The translations under genes were made by a program, and so were the position numbers. Source: Synechococcus sp. CC9616 (lineage in GTDB: Bacteria; Cyanobacteriota; Cyanobacteriia; PCC-6307; Cyanobiaceae). Taken from it: a stretch of 64,000 bases of DNA. Positions 8,227-16,789 of the stretch are shown here, piece after piece. The stretch covers positions 1,409,217 through 1,473,216 of the forward strand of contig NZ_KI911558.1 of NCBI RefSeq assembly GCF_000515235.1. Direction: 5' to 3'. A model generated the notes under the pieces. The model was not told the origin of the DNA and searched no databases. It saw only the letters and a list, made by a program, of their open reading frames with translations. How positions within the stretch are numbered: the stretch's first letter is position 1; every line of letters begins with the position of its first letter.

Positions 8227-9120
8227 TTAAGAATCGAGTACATACGTGCTGCGATGAGTCAAGTCCTGCAACAACTCACGGGCTGTGAGCCGTGCTCCAG
8301 GCGCCACCAGAGAAAGGCTTGCCGCCAACTGCCCCGTAACCGCAGCCGCATCCAAACCGGCGTCCTGCAAGGGGGCCAAGCCTGCACTGGCTTTACGTTT
8401 CGACAACTTCTGACCGTGTTGATCCCGCAGGAGCGGCACGTGCAGAAACCGGGGCGGCTGTTGGACGAGTGCCGCATAGACGCTGAACTGGGCCGGAAGG
8501 GACGCACGCAGATCCTCTCCACGGACCACATCGCTGATCCCGAAGCAGAGCTCATCGATCACCGTGGCCAGCTGATAAGCGACAAAACCATCGGCGCGAC
8601 GCAAAACCACATCACCGCTGCCATGGGGGTCGTCATCAGGAACCCGCAATCGCCAACTGGGCAGCCGCTTGTCCTGCCATCCCCAGCGCTTCTGACCCAT
8701 CCGACAGGTTCCCGGGTAGATGGGATGGTCCAGGAGCATGCGGCGGGAGCAACGACACGGGAATAGGGCTCCAGCGCGTCGCAACCAGGAGAGCCATGCG
8801 TAATAACGGCCGCGGTAGTGGCTCTGAAAAATGGCTGGGCCGTCCCAGTCCAGACCGAGCCACTGGAGATCCCTCTGGATCGAGGCCTTGGCTCCAGGAC
8901 TGTTGCGCGGAGTGTCGAGGTCATCGATACGCAACAGCCACACTCCGCCGTTGCGCCTGGCCTCCAACCAGGAGGCGAGCGCGGTTCTGAGGTTGCCGAG
9001 ATGCATCACCCCGGTGGGGGACGGGGCAAAGCGACCCCGATAACCACCTGATCGCAAGGCATTCCCCTGATCAAGCAGGCGACGCAGGTGATCGGGCAGC
9101 TCAAGCCCCTGGCGATGCAT
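8227..9120 (-). CDS. gluQ: Glutamyl-Q tRNA(Asp) synthetase
   Basis: About 297 residues. It begins with the class I synthetase catalytic stretch 'GRFAPSPTGVMHLGN' and continues with 'RIDDLDTPR', a C-x-C...C zinc-type cluster (FPCRCSRR, PGTCR) and a KMSKS-like 'KLSKRKAS'. It lacks the anticodon-binding domain of GluRS, as expected for the enzyme that attaches glutamate to queuosine in tRNA-Asp. The frame extends to 9162, but that would put the start codon inside the HU terminator hairpin, so the ATG at 9120 is chosen. Confidence 0.92.
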   Translation of the reverse strand: MHRQGLELPDHLRRLLDQGNALRSGGYRGRFAPSPTGVMHLGNLRTALASWLEARRNGGVWLLRIDDLDTPRNSPGAKASIQRDLQWLGLDWDGPAIFQSHYRGRYYAWLSWLRRAGALFPCRCSRRMLLDHPIYPGTCRMGQKRWGWQDKRLPSWRLRVPDDDPHGSGDVVLRRADGFVAYQLATVIDELCFGISDVVRGEDLRASLPAQFSVYAALVQQPPRFLHVPLLRDQHGQKLSKRKASAGLAPLQDAGLDAAAVTGQLAASLSLVAPGARLTARELLQDLTHRSTYVLDS

Positions 9121-9121
9121 C

Positions 9122-9147
9122 AAAAAAGGCGGCCCGTTGGGACCGCC
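9122..9147 (-). terminator. Rho-independent terminator of the HU gene
   Basis: On the minus strand a GC-rich stem (GGCGGTCCC / GGGCCGCC with one bulge, short loop) is followed directly by six T residues. It lies 28 bases past the HU stop codon. Confidence 0.85.
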
Positions 9148-9174
9148 CGTCGCGTCAGGCATTCAGGTCGCTGA

Positions 9175-9450
9175 TCAACCCTGAACGCGATCCTTGAACA
9201 TCTTGCCTGCGGTGAACGCCGGCACGCGCTTGGCAGGGATTGCAATCTTTTCGCCGGTCTTTGGATTCAGACCCTGACGGGCTGAACGCTCGCGAGGCTC
9301 GAAGGATCCAAAACCGAGGATAGAAACCTTTTTGCCTTCCACAACGGAGTCGATGATCGTTTCGATCGCTGCATCAACAACGAGGGAGACATCGGTTTTG
9401 GTGAGTTCCGTACGAGCGGCCACCAGGTTCACCAGGTCAGCTTTGTTCAT
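9175..9450 (-). CDS. hup: DNA-binding protein HU
   Basis: 91 residues from the ATG reading MNKADLVNLVA. The family signature 'GFGSFEPRERSARQGLNP' (about residues 46-63) and the beta-arm 'NPKTGEKIAIPA' are intact, ending 'PAFTAGKMFKDRV'. HU is the main nucleoid-compacting histone-like dimer. A longer open frame exists upstream, but HU proteins start here. It has its own terminator. Confidence 0.95.
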   Translation of the reverse strand: MNKADLVNLVAARTELTKTDVSLVVDAAIETIIDSVVEGKKVSILGFGSFEPRERSARQGLNPKTGEKIAIPAKRVPAFTAGKMFKDRVQG

Positions 9451-9579
9451 TTGAAGGGGGGGGTGGAGGCGGAGACGGCTCTGATACGGCGAAATAAAAG
9501 CGCCGCTGCCTTCCCGTGCGCGCCAATCGTATGGACGTTGCAATGGAGCTGCAAGCGACAAGTCCTGTGCCGCAACGCT

Positions 9580-10251
9580 TTAGGACGATGGCGAGGACGT
9601 CTCCCAACCGTCAAAAGGCACAAGACGCTCACCTCGCAAGGCGCCGAGGCCTGCCCCAGAAGCCAGTTCAGGACTGGCTTCTGAAGGAAGCCAGTCGCGC
9701 AGATTCTCGAGACTGCGCCGCTGGCGCGGCCAATGAAATGTGCGGCCATGGCGCATTGGGCCGACACGTCCAGGAGACAGTGGCGTCAGCAAACGCCCGC
9801 AGAAGAGCAGGTTTGCGGGCGACGGCGCGAACACCACGCAGCTTCCCGGCGTCGGCCCTGGGGTCCAAAGCAATCGCAAGCCATTTGCCGTGGTGTGATC
9901 GCCTTTGAAGGTGTGCAAGGGCTGAACGCTGGGAAGCAGATACGCCTCCTGCTCCTGCACCAGAACCGGCCAGCCGAACCGCTCCTGCAGGCGCCGCAGC
10001 CGCCCATGCCCCTCACGGCTGGTGAGCAGGATCCAGGGCGTGCGTCCCGCCGACAGCTGCTCAAGGGCCTCAAGCGTGGCCTCGGTGAATGGTGGACAGT
10101 CGATCAGGACTGGTTCGCCAGCATGTTCCAACCACCAGGAACTGCCGCCCTGACAGTCGCGGTTGGGCGGAAACAACCAGAGATCGGGTCGTAACTGCTG
10201 CGGCGGCCGGCCGGCCTCCAGGGCCATGGTCATCGACATGACGTTCAGCAC
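9580..10251 (-). CDS. Metallo-beta-lactamase-fold protein with a degenerate metal site
   Basis: The protein has 223 residues. The order of elements follows the MBL fold: 'EPVLIDCPPF' (strand and the usual D), 'ILLTSREGHGR' where HxHxDH is expected, 'WTPGPTPGSC' where TPGHTPGS is expected, and 'LLFCGRLLT' where the GD-x-L strand is expected. Most metal-ligand histidines are therefore replaced, so hydrolase activity is doubtful. It may be a binding or structural derivative. It is divergent from the debranching-enzyme gene, with their starts less than 40 bases apart. Confidence 0.7.
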   Translation of the reverse strand: MLNVMSMTMALEAGRPPQQLRPDLWLFPPNRDCQGGSSWWLEHAGEPVLIDCPPFTEATLEALEQLSAGRTPWILLTSREGHGRLRRLQERFGWPVLVQEQEAYLLPSVQPLHTFKGDHTTANGLRLLWTPGPTPGSCVVFAPSPANLLFCGRLLTPLSPGRVGPMRHGRTFHWPRQRRSLENLRDWLPSEASPELASGAGLGALRGERLVPFDGWETSSPSS

Positions 10252-10289
10252 CGGGGCAAACCACTAGTTTGAAATTGTCCGGTCCTTCA

Positions 10290-12371
10290 GTGTTGAGCAG
10301 CACGCACCCAGGCACTCCCTGGCCCCTGGGCAGCAGCCTCACCGAGCGGGGAGTGAACTTTTCTGTGGCCGCTCCGGCCGCCAATCGGATGGAGCTGCTG
10401 CTGTTTGAAAACGGCAGCTCCCATGCGCCAGAGCGGGTGATTGAGCTCGATTGCCGCAAGCACCGGTCCGGCGATTACTGGCATGTGGAGGTTGAAGGGC
10501 TCGGCGAAGGATGCTGCTATGGCTATCGCGTCTTCGGCCCTCTGGCGCCGGGAGCCCATGGCTTCCGCCCGTCGAAGGTGCTGCTGGATCCAGCGGCGCG
10601 AGCGATCACCGGTTGGGACGTCTACGACCGGATGTTGGCCACTGGGCCATCCACCAACGCCCACGCCTGCCTCAAGGCGGTGGTGACCGAGCGAGAGGCT
10701 TTCGACTTCCAGGCCCACCCCCGTCCCCGCAACAGCTGGCAGAAGACCGTGATCTACGAGCTGCATGTGGGCAGCTTCACCAATCGGGCCGACTCGGGCG
10801 TGGAGGAAGCCCGCCGCGGCACCTACTTAGGGCTGATCGAGAAACTGCCGTACCTCCAGGAGCTGGGAATCACGGCGATCGAACTGCTGCCGGTGTTCGC
10901 CTTTGACCCTGCCGATGCGCCCCCTGGACGCGACAACGTTTGGGGTTACAGCCCCCTGAGCTGGTTCACGCCCCATGCCTGCTACTCCACGGAACCCGAT
11001 CCACACAAAGCCCGCCAGGAATTCCGCTCCCTTGTTGCCGCCTGCCACGATGCAGGCATCGAAGTGCTGCTGGATGTGGTTTACAACCACACCACCGAAG
11101 GCAACCGCAATGGACCGATCCTGAGCTGGAGAGGCTTTGCAGACCTCACCTATTACCACCAGGGAGAGGACGGCGACTATCTGGATGTGAGCGGTTGCGG
11201 GAACTCGATCGCCGCCAACCAGTCGATCAGCACCCAGTTGATCCTGGAATCGATGCGCTGCTGGGCCCTTGAACTGGGCGTGGATGGCTTTCGATTTGAT
11301 CTGGGAATCGCCTTGAGCCGTGGCGAGGGGCTGGCGCCACTCGAGCATCCGCCCCTGTTTGAAGCGATTGAAGCCGACCCACTCCTGAGTGATCTCAAGT
11401 TGGTGAGCGAGCCCTGGGACTGTGGTGGCTTGTATCGCCTGGACGATTTCCCCGCCCAGCGCATCGGCACCTGGAACGGCCATTTCCGTGATGGCCTACG
11501 CCGCTTCTGGAAAGGGGACGACCACAGCACCTGGACCCTGGCGCAACGGTTCAAGGGCTCTCCAGATCTCTACAAAAACAAGGCTGCAGCGCTCGGCCGC
11601 TCGGTGAATCTGATCACGGCCCACGACGGTTTCACCCTCGCGGACCTGGTGGCCTACAACCACAAGCACAACCTGGCCAACGGCGAGGACAACCGCGACG
11701 GCGAAAACCACAACAACAGCTGGAATCACGGCGTTGAAGGCCCCACCAGCGATCCGAGAGTGATTGCCCTGCGGCGGCGCCAGCAACGCAACCTGCTGAG
11801 CACGCTGCTGCTGGCGAGGGGGGTGCCGATGCTGCTGATGGGCGACGAGGTGGGCCGCAGCCAGGGCGGCAACAACAACAGCTGGTGTCAGGACAGCCCC
11901 ATTAGTTGGATGATCTGGAATCAGGACCAGTGCGATCTCGATCTGCAGTTGTTTCTCAAGCGCCTGCTGGCCCTGCGCCGGGCCTTGCCGCAACTGTTCA
12001 ATCCGCTGACGGCACCTCGGGAGACCGTGAGCAAACAACCCCATGAACAGGGCGACATCTGGCGCCAGTGGCATGGTGTGGAGCTGAGCAAACCCGACTG
12101 GGCAGAATGGTCCCGCACCCTGGCGACCAGCCTGCACATGGGCAGCCGTGGGGCCCTGTTGTGGATGGGGTTCAACGCCTACGAAAAAGGACTCAGCTAC
12201 GAGCTGCCCGTACCGGCATCACCCTGGATGCGGGTGATCGACACCTCCCTGCCCAGCGGCAAGGACTTTCCAGCTCAGCCTGTGCCGTTCACAGGCGTGG
12301 ATATTCCTCTTGAGAGCCGCAGCTTCGTGCTGCTGCTGGCACGCGAAGAGGCGTTGAACCTGTCTCTCTGA
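10290..12371 (+). CDS. glgX: Glycogen debranching enzyme (isoamylase type, GH13)
   Basis: About 693 residues from the GTG at 10290; a TTG at 10269 is an alternative. The protein starts with the CBM48-type pattern 'PGTPWPLGSSLTERGVNFSV'. The GH13 core shows 'DVVYNHT' (region I), 'DGFRFDLG' with the nucleophile Asp, 'SEPWDCGG' with the acid/base Glu, and 'TAHDGFTLADLV' with the transition-state Asp. It hydrolyses alpha-1,6 branches of glycogen. It is followed tail to tail by tRNA-Gly and then by a sugar transporter gene on the same strand. Confidence 0.95.
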   Translation: MLSSTHPGTPWPLGSSLTERGVNFSVAAPAANRMELLLFENGSSHAPERVIELDCRKHRSGDYWHVEVEGLGEGCCYGYRVFGPLAPGAHGFRPSKVLLDPAARAITGWDVYDRMLATGPSTNAHACLKAVVTEREAFDFQAHPRPRNSWQKTVIYELHVGSFTNRADSGVEEARRGTYLGLIEKLPYLQELGITAIELLPVFAFDPADAPPGRDNVWGYSPLSWFTPHACYSTEPDPHKARQEFRSLVAACHDAGIEVLLDVVYNHTTEGNRNGPILSWRGFADLTYYHQGEDGDYLDVSGCGNSIAANQSISTQLILESMRCWALELGVDGFRFDLGIALSRGEGLAPLEHPPLFEAIEADPLLSDLKLVSEPWDCGGLYRLDDFPAQRIGTWNGHFRDGLRRFWKGDDHSTWTLAQRFKGSPDLYKNKAAALGRSVNLITAHDGFTLADLVAYNHKHNLANGEDNRDGENHNNSWNHGVEGPTSDPRVIALRRRQQRNLLSTLLLARGVPMLLMGDEVGRSQGGNNNSWCQDSPISWMIWNQDQCDLDLQLFLKRLLALRRALPQLFNPLTAPRETVSKQPHEQGDIWRQWHGVELSKPDWAEWSRTLATSLHMGSRGALLWMGFNAYEKGLSYELPVPASPWMRVIDTSLPSGKDFPAQPVPFTGVDIPLESRSFVLLLAREEALNLSL

Positions 12372-12375
12372 TCGA

Positions 12376-12446
12376 AGCGGGCGGCGGGAATCGAACCCGC
12401 GTCATCAGCTTGGAAGGCTGAGGTCTTACCATTACACAACGCCCGC
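12376..12446 (-). tRNA. tRNA-Gly (anticodon TCC)
   Basis: Seven-base acceptor stem GCGGGCG/CGCCCGC with discriminator T, anticodon arm TCAGC-CTTCCAA-GCTGA with anticodon TCC, and T arm GCGGG-TTCGAAT-CCCGC. The sequence closely follows known bacterial tRNA-Gly(UCC). CCA is not encoded. Confidence 0.96.
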
Positions 12447-12456
12447 ACTGGTACAC

Positions 12457-13905
12457 ATGAACCACATCCCCTGGGGGGTGGAAAGTGTGTCAGTACAGAT
12501 TCATTATGACGGTCCGCCCGACCACAGCTCACGCTTGACATCGTCTGAAGCAGCCCAAGGCGGATCCCGCCAGCGCCTGATGCTGGCTTACGGACTTGGC
12601 GATGCCGGAACCGGTCTGGCAGCCACCCAACTGGGCTTTTACCTGTTTCCTTTTTTCACTTGTGAAGCAGGAATGCCGGCCTTCATCGCCGGCTCCCTGC
12701 TCACGGTGCTCAAGGTCTGGGATGCCTTGAACGACCCGTTGATCGGCTGGCTGAGCGACCACACCGAGAGCCGCTGGGGTCCACGACTCCCTTGGATCCT
12801 CACAGCAGCACTGCCGCTCGGCATCAGCCTGGCCGCGATGTGGTGGGTGCCTCCCGGGGATCTCTGGCAGCGCACGACCTATTACGCACTGATGGCAATC
12901 CTGCTGATGACGGCGTACACCAGCGTGAATCTGCCCTATGCAGCCCTCGCCACTGAACTGACGCCAGACACCACCGTGCGGACACGGCTGAACGCAGCTC
13001 GTTTCACCGGGTCCATCCTCGCTGGAACCATCGGTCTCTCCGTGGCGGTGATCGTGCTGCGGGAAGGCGGAGGTGGCTACGCCCTGATGGGACAGATCAC
13101 GGGCTCGGTGGCCGCCGCCGCCACCCTGCTTTGCTGCTGGGGACTGGCGCCTTTTGCTAAACGGGCCCAACGCCCTGTCCCCAACAGCGAGCGACCGCAG
13201 CAACAGCTGAGGCGCGTGATGGCCAATCCCCGCTTTATCCGGGTGCTGGGGCTGTATCTGCTGCTCTGGTTTGCCGTTCAGCTGATGCAGGTTGTGGCCT
13301 TGATCTGGCTGGTGCAGGTGGTGCATGTGCCCTCATCCCAGGCGACGCTGCTGCTGCTGGCGTTCAACATCGCCGCTTTGCTTGGGCTGCAGCTCTGGAG
13401 CCTGATGAGCAACCAGCGGGGACGGATCACTTCATTGCGCTGGGGAGCTGGGCTCTGGATCGCCGCCTGCCTGGTTTCAATGGTTTACCCCACCCTTCCC
13501 GACACCGCAGACCTGCTGCAGTTGCTGCCGCTGGTGGGCCTGATCGCGCTGGTGGGATTCGGAGCGGCCACGGCCTATCTGATTCCCTGGTCCCTGCTGC
13601 CGGATGCGATCGATGCAGATCCTGAAAAACCGGCCGGGATCTACACGGCCTGGATGGTGTTTGGCCAAAAGTTGATTATTGGTCTCACCATGACGGTGTT
13701 CGGCAGCCTGCTCTCACTCACCGGCTACATCTCCAGCCGAGGGAATTGCAGCGGCGCCCTGAGCTTCATCGATCAACCCGACTCTGCTCTGCTGGCGATC
13801 CGGCTCTGCATGGGACTGATCCCAGCCGTTCTGGTGGTGCTTGGGCTTGTGGTGATGCGAGGCTGGCCGGATCGAGGGGCTCACCTGCAGGCCAACGCCG
13901 GATGA
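12457..13905 (+). CDS. MFS sugar:cation symporter, GPH family
   Basis: The protein has 482 residues with about twelve hydrophobic segments. The GPH pattern is visible at 'AYGLGDAGTGLA' and 'KVWDALNDPLIGWLSDHTESRWGPRLPW' (about residues 43-115), the conserved N-D-P-x-x-G-x-x-S-D/R-T loop of melibiose-type carriers. These symporters import or export glycosides with a cation. The first 40 residues are hydrophilic and may not belong, so an internal ATG near 12580 is possible. It follows glgX, which suggests a carbohydrate role, and its stop overlaps the next gene (ATGA). Confidence 0.85.
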   Translation: MNHIPWGVESVSVQIHYDGPPDHSSRLTSSEAAQGGSRQRLMLAYGLGDAGTGLAATQLGFYLFPFFTCEAGMPAFIAGSLLTVLKVWDALNDPLIGWLSDHTESRWGPRLPWILTAALPLGISLAAMWWVPPGDLWQRTTYYALMAILLMTAYTSVNLPYAALATELTPDTTVRTRLNAARFTGSILAGTIGLSVAVIVLREGGGGYALMGQITGSVAAAATLLCCWGLAPFAKRAQRPVPNSERPQQQLRRVMANPRFIRVLGLYLLLWFAVQLMQVVALIWLVQVVHVPSSQATLLLLAFNIAALLGLQLWSLMSNQRGRITSLRWGAGLWIAACLVSMVYPTLPDTADLLQLLPLVGLIALVGFGAATAYLIPWSLLPDAIDADPEKPAGIYTAWMVFGQKLIIGLTMTVFGSLLSLTGYISSRGNCSGALSFIDQPDSALLAIRLCMGLIPAVLVVLGLVVMRGWPDRGAHLQANAG

Positions 13906-14651
13906 ACACTCCCCGCTGGCTGAAACGACTGGGAGCGAGCTGCCTGATCGGTGGGCAGGCCGTTGCTGCCACCTTGAAAGGTCGAATCAACATGGTGGAT
14001 CTTCAGGATCAACTGATGGAGGCCGGCCCCGGCAGCATGCTGATCGTGCTGATCATCTCGGTGGCTGCCGGTTCGGTATTCAACATCCAGGTGGCCGCAG
14101 AACTCACGCGCCAGGGGGCAGGCTCCACGGTGGGCGGCATCCTGGCGATCGGATTGGCGCGTGAGATCGCACCGTTGCTCACCGCCTGTCTGCTAGCGGG
14201 AAAGGTGGCAACGGCCTACGCGGCCCAGCTGGGCACGATGAAGGTGACGGAGCAAATCGACGCAATCACCATGCTGCGCACCGATCCGGTGGAGTATCTG
14301 GTGGTGCCCCGGATGATCGCCATGGTGGTGATGGCACCGGTGCAGTGCTTCTTCTTTTTCATCATGGCGATCTGGAGCGGACAGATCACCAGCACGGAGT
14401 TTTACAACATCCCCCCCGCGGTGTTCTGGACCTCGGTGCGCAGCTGGATGGACCCCGAGGATCTCCCTTTCATGCTGGTGAAAGCCGTGGTCTTCGGGCT
14501 GATCATCGCGATCATCGCCTGCGGCTGGGGGCTGACCACCCGAGGTGGCCCCAAAGAGGTGGGCACAAGCACCACAGGCGCCGTCGTCATGATCCTGATC
14601 CTTGTGTCGATCATGGATGTCGTCCTTACCCAGGTTCTGTTCGGCGTATGA
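13902..14651 (+). CDS. MlaE-family ABC transporter permease
   Basis: 249 residues from the ATG that overlaps the transporter stop. The protein has five or so hydrophobic segments and the family's central 'GLAREIAPLLTACLLAGKVATAYAAQLGTMKVTEQIDAI' region, where the E-x-x-P and G-x-M-x-V-x-E-Q-I-D-A motifs are diagnostic. MlaE-type permeases move phospholipids between inner and outer membranes; in plants the homologue TGD1 imports lipids into plastids. Its ATPase and MCE-domain partners are not in this window. Its stop overlaps the DUF3119 gene. Confidence 0.9.
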   Translation: MNTPRWLKRLGASCLIGGQAVAATLKGRINMVDLQDQLMEAGPGSMLIVLIISVAAGSVFNIQVAAELTRQGAGSTVGGILAIGLAREIAPLLTACLLAGKVATAYAAQLGTMKVTEQIDAITMLRTDPVEYLVVPRMIAMVVMAPVQCFFFFIMAIWSGQITSTEFYNIPPAVFWTSVRSWMDPEDLPFMLVKAVVFGLIIAIIACGWGLTTRGGPKEVGTSTTGAVVMILILVSIMDVVLTQVLFGV

Positions 14652-15052
14652 GCTCCACTCCAAACAACGTCACCTTGAAACCGGACGTGCGACTGCCCTT
14701 GCTGGTGGTGGCTCTTGGCACTGCTCTGCTGCCGCTGCCATTGCATCCATGGCCAACGTTTGTGGTGGTGCTCTTCGGTCTGTTTCTGCTGCTCCAGACC
14801 TTCAGCCTCAGGCTGGAATTTGAGGAGAGAGCCCTGATCGTATGGCAGAACGGACGCGAGCTGCGCCGTTTCCCCTACGACCAATGGCTGGCCTGGCGCC
14901 TGTTTGCACCCTGGCTGCCGGGCTTGTTCTATTTCCGTGAGACGAAAAGCATTCACTTTCTGCCGATCCTGTTCAGCCCAAAGGAGCTGCGAGATCAGCT
15001 GGAATCACGACTCGGCCCCCTGGAGCAGCCTGCGAACGACAGCGATCCTTAA
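14648..15052 (+). CDS. DUF3119-family membrane protein
   Basis: 134 residues. Two adjacent hydrophobic segments at the N-terminus (about 17-55) precede a soluble part with the 'RRFPYDQWLAWRLFAPWLPGLFYFRETKSIHFLP' type pattern of this cyanobacterial/plastid family. Function is unknown. Coupling by a four-base ATGA overlap to the MlaE-type permease suggests an accessory role in lipid transport (inference). Confidence 0.82.
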   Translation: MSSTPNNVTLKPDVRLPLLVVALGTALLPLPLHPWPTFVVVLFGLFLLLQTFSLRLEFEERALIVWQNGRELRRFPYDQWLAWRLFAPWLPGLFYFRETKSIHFLPILFSPKELRDQLESRLGPLEQPANDSDP

Positions 15053-15144
15053 CAAAACAGCACCTGCGGATGTAGAGAATTAAAAGAAACTCAGACAGTT
15101 CAGGATGAACTGATCTAAGACTAATCTCCGCTCAAAATTCGTCT

Positions 15145-15303
15145 ATGGCAGAAAATGACGTCCTGAAGAAAACAGCTCCTCAGTGGTTCGGCTATGAATC
15201 GGCGCAACGCAAGCGTTATTTGAAATCAGAGGAACAGGAGCTGTGCAATGCATTCGGCCCCGAATGGAGAGAGGTGATCAGCGAGAACCCTCAGGCTTCT
15301 TGA
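15145..15303 (+). CDS. Small acidic/basic mixed protein, unknown
   Basis: A 52-residue frame (starts MAENDVLKKTAPQWFGYES, ends ENPQAS) with strongly coding-like composition and an AT-rich promoter-like stretch upstream. No family recognised. It overlaps the 3' end of a possible minus-strand small gene, so only one of the two may be real. Confidence 0.4.
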   Translation: MAENDVLKKTAPQWFGYESAQRKRYLKSEEQELCNAFGPEWREVISENPQAS

Positions 15304-15508
15304 TCGGGGATTCATCCAGGTCAGCTCGCCGCAGCGGAGATCGTCGATGTCCTCCGTGAGCATGCTTTGACGACAAATGCAGGAGGCATGAGGCTTTGTC
15401 GTGATCCTCAACTTTGCTGAGTCTGCTCACCAACTTCCATGTGTCCTGTGGTGAAAGCTCCCCCTCCTCACTCCATTTCAGTGAAGAAAGTTCGGTAGGG
15501 CACATCAA
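15278..15508 (-). CDS. Small protein, possibly frameshifted
   Basis: The frame gives 76 residues. The first 50 (CPTELSSLKWSEEGELSP..., then ...LVSRLSKVEDHDKASCLLHLSS) look like a helical cytosolic protein. Around 15365 a +1 shift leads into another open frame reading MLTEDIDDLRCGELTWMNP, which looks more protein-like than the tail of the 76-residue frame. The gene may therefore be interrupted by a frameshift, continuing to about 15226. Function unknown. Confidence 0.35.
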   Translation of the reverse strand: MMCPTELSSLKWSEEGELSPQDTWKLVSRLSKVEDHDKASCLLHLSSKHAHGGHRRSPLRRADLDESPIKKPEGSR

Positions 15509-15625
15509 GTGGTTGCATTGCGTTCAGGGCAAGGTAAAAAATTCTTCCCCGTAGAAAACGCCAGATTCAAGACAAAGAAACAAAAAAGCCGAAGCTCAAT
15601 ATTTCCGTAATCATTGGCATCGTCT

Positions 15626-15642
15626 CAAGATTTGAAATCTTG
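15626..15642. promoter_or_regulatory. Perfect dyad (8-bp arms, 1-bp centre)
   Basis: CAAGATTT-G-AAATCTTG lies in the gene-free stretch 15509-15757, about 115 bases before the DUF3086 gene. It looks like a dimeric-regulator site, but no regulator can be assigned. Confidence 0.3.
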
Positions 15643-15757
15643 CTCAAATCATTCATTAGGTCACGTCGGCCGATACAGCGCTGTGGAGATGATCAGGGAG
15701 ATGGACCGACGTCTCGTTTTTGGTACCTCTGTCCCTGAGTTCAGCCAATTGATTTGA

Positions 15758-16789
15758 ATGGGTGACGTGACGACATCAGGCCAAGCCGAGATGCCCGACG
15801 ACACCGACCTGACGCCACAGGATTCCGCTGATCCCCAGCCCAGCTCAGAGGCCAGCTCAGAAACCACCTCAGAGCCAACCGCCGGGGACAATGCCCATCG
15901 TTCAACAGCGGCCGAGACTGGCCCCTTGATCGAGCTGGCCCTCAAGGATCTGCAGGGACGCCGTGAAGATCTCGAACGGGACATTGCAGAACTCACAAGC
16001 CGCAAGCAACAGCTGGAGACAGAACTGAGAAGCTCCTTCGCTGGCCAGTCGGATGCGATCGCCCGGCGCGTGAAGGGCTTTCAGGAGTATCTCGGCGGTG
16101 CTCTGCAGGACCTGGTGCAAAGCGTGGAGAGCCTGGAGCTGGTGGTGCAGCCGATGGTGGTGAAGCCATCGCCGCTGGATCAGCAGGGCCTGGATGGCAG
16201 CACAGCAACAAGCTCCGAACCAGCTGCTGCAGCGGCAGCCGTGGCCGACACCTTCAAGCCGGACGAAGCCCTGATCCGCGATGCGCTAGAGCGGTTTTTA
16301 AAACAACCCGATGTCTACGCCGATCCCTGGACGCTGCGGCGCAGCATCGACACTCGCGACACGACACTGCTCGAGGACTGGTTCTTCAACCAGGGTGGGC
16401 GCGGTGCTCAACCCAGTCGCGGCAGTCGTCCCCGCAACATCCTGGTGAGCGCTGGCCTGATCTCGATCATCGGAGAGCTCTACGGCGATCAGTTCCAGTG
16501 CCTGGTTCTGGCGGGCGGTCCTGAACGCTTAGGTGAGTGGCGACGCGGGCTGCAGGATGCCCTGGGACTCAGCCGAGAAGACTTCGGACCCAGCAGCGGC
16601 GTTGTGTTGTTCGAGCGCCCGGAAGCCTTGGTGGAGCGTGCCGATCGCCTGGAAGAGCGGGGCGAGGTGCCACTGATCCTGATCGATGCGGCTGAGGGCA
16701 GCATCGAGATCCCCGTGCTGCAGTTCCCCCTCTGGCTGGCCTTTGCCGCCGGACCGAACGAACGCCTCGACGACGACGACCTGCTGTGA
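15758..16789 (+). CDS. DUF3086-domain protein with coiled coil
   Basis: The protein has 343 residues. An acidic, Ser/Thr-rich N-terminus (1-50) is followed by a coiled coil (about 55-95, 'LKDLQGRREDLERDIAELTSRKQQLE'), then a long globular region matching the cyanobacterial DUF3086 family ('FLKQPDVYADPWTLRR', 'ILVSAGLISIIGELYGDQFQCL', 'PLILIDAAEGSIEIPVLQFPLWLAF'). Function unknown. Its stop overlaps the GTG start of plsY, so the two are coupled. Confidence 0.82.
   Translation: MGDVTTSGQAEMPDDTDLTPQDSADPQPSSEASSETTSEPTAGDNAHRSTAAETGPLIELALKDLQGRREDLERDIAELTSRKQQLETELRSSFAGQSDAIARRVKGFQEYLGGALQDLVQSVESLELVVQPMVVKPSPLDQQGLDGSTATSSEPAAAAAAVADTFKPDEALIRDALERFLKQPDVYADPWTLRRSIDTRDTTLLEDWFFNQGGRGAQPSRGSRPRNILVSAGLISIIGELYGDQFQCLVLAGGPERLGEWRRGLQDALGLSREDFGPSSGVVLFERPEALVERADRLEERGEVPLILIDAAEGSIEIPVLQFPLWLAFAAGPNERLDDDDLL

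Noticed and set aside
12376-12446. tRNA-Gly as attachment site for an island
   Set aside because: No integrase is near and I saw no duplicated tRNA end on either side; the integrase remnant lies 30 kb away beside purC.
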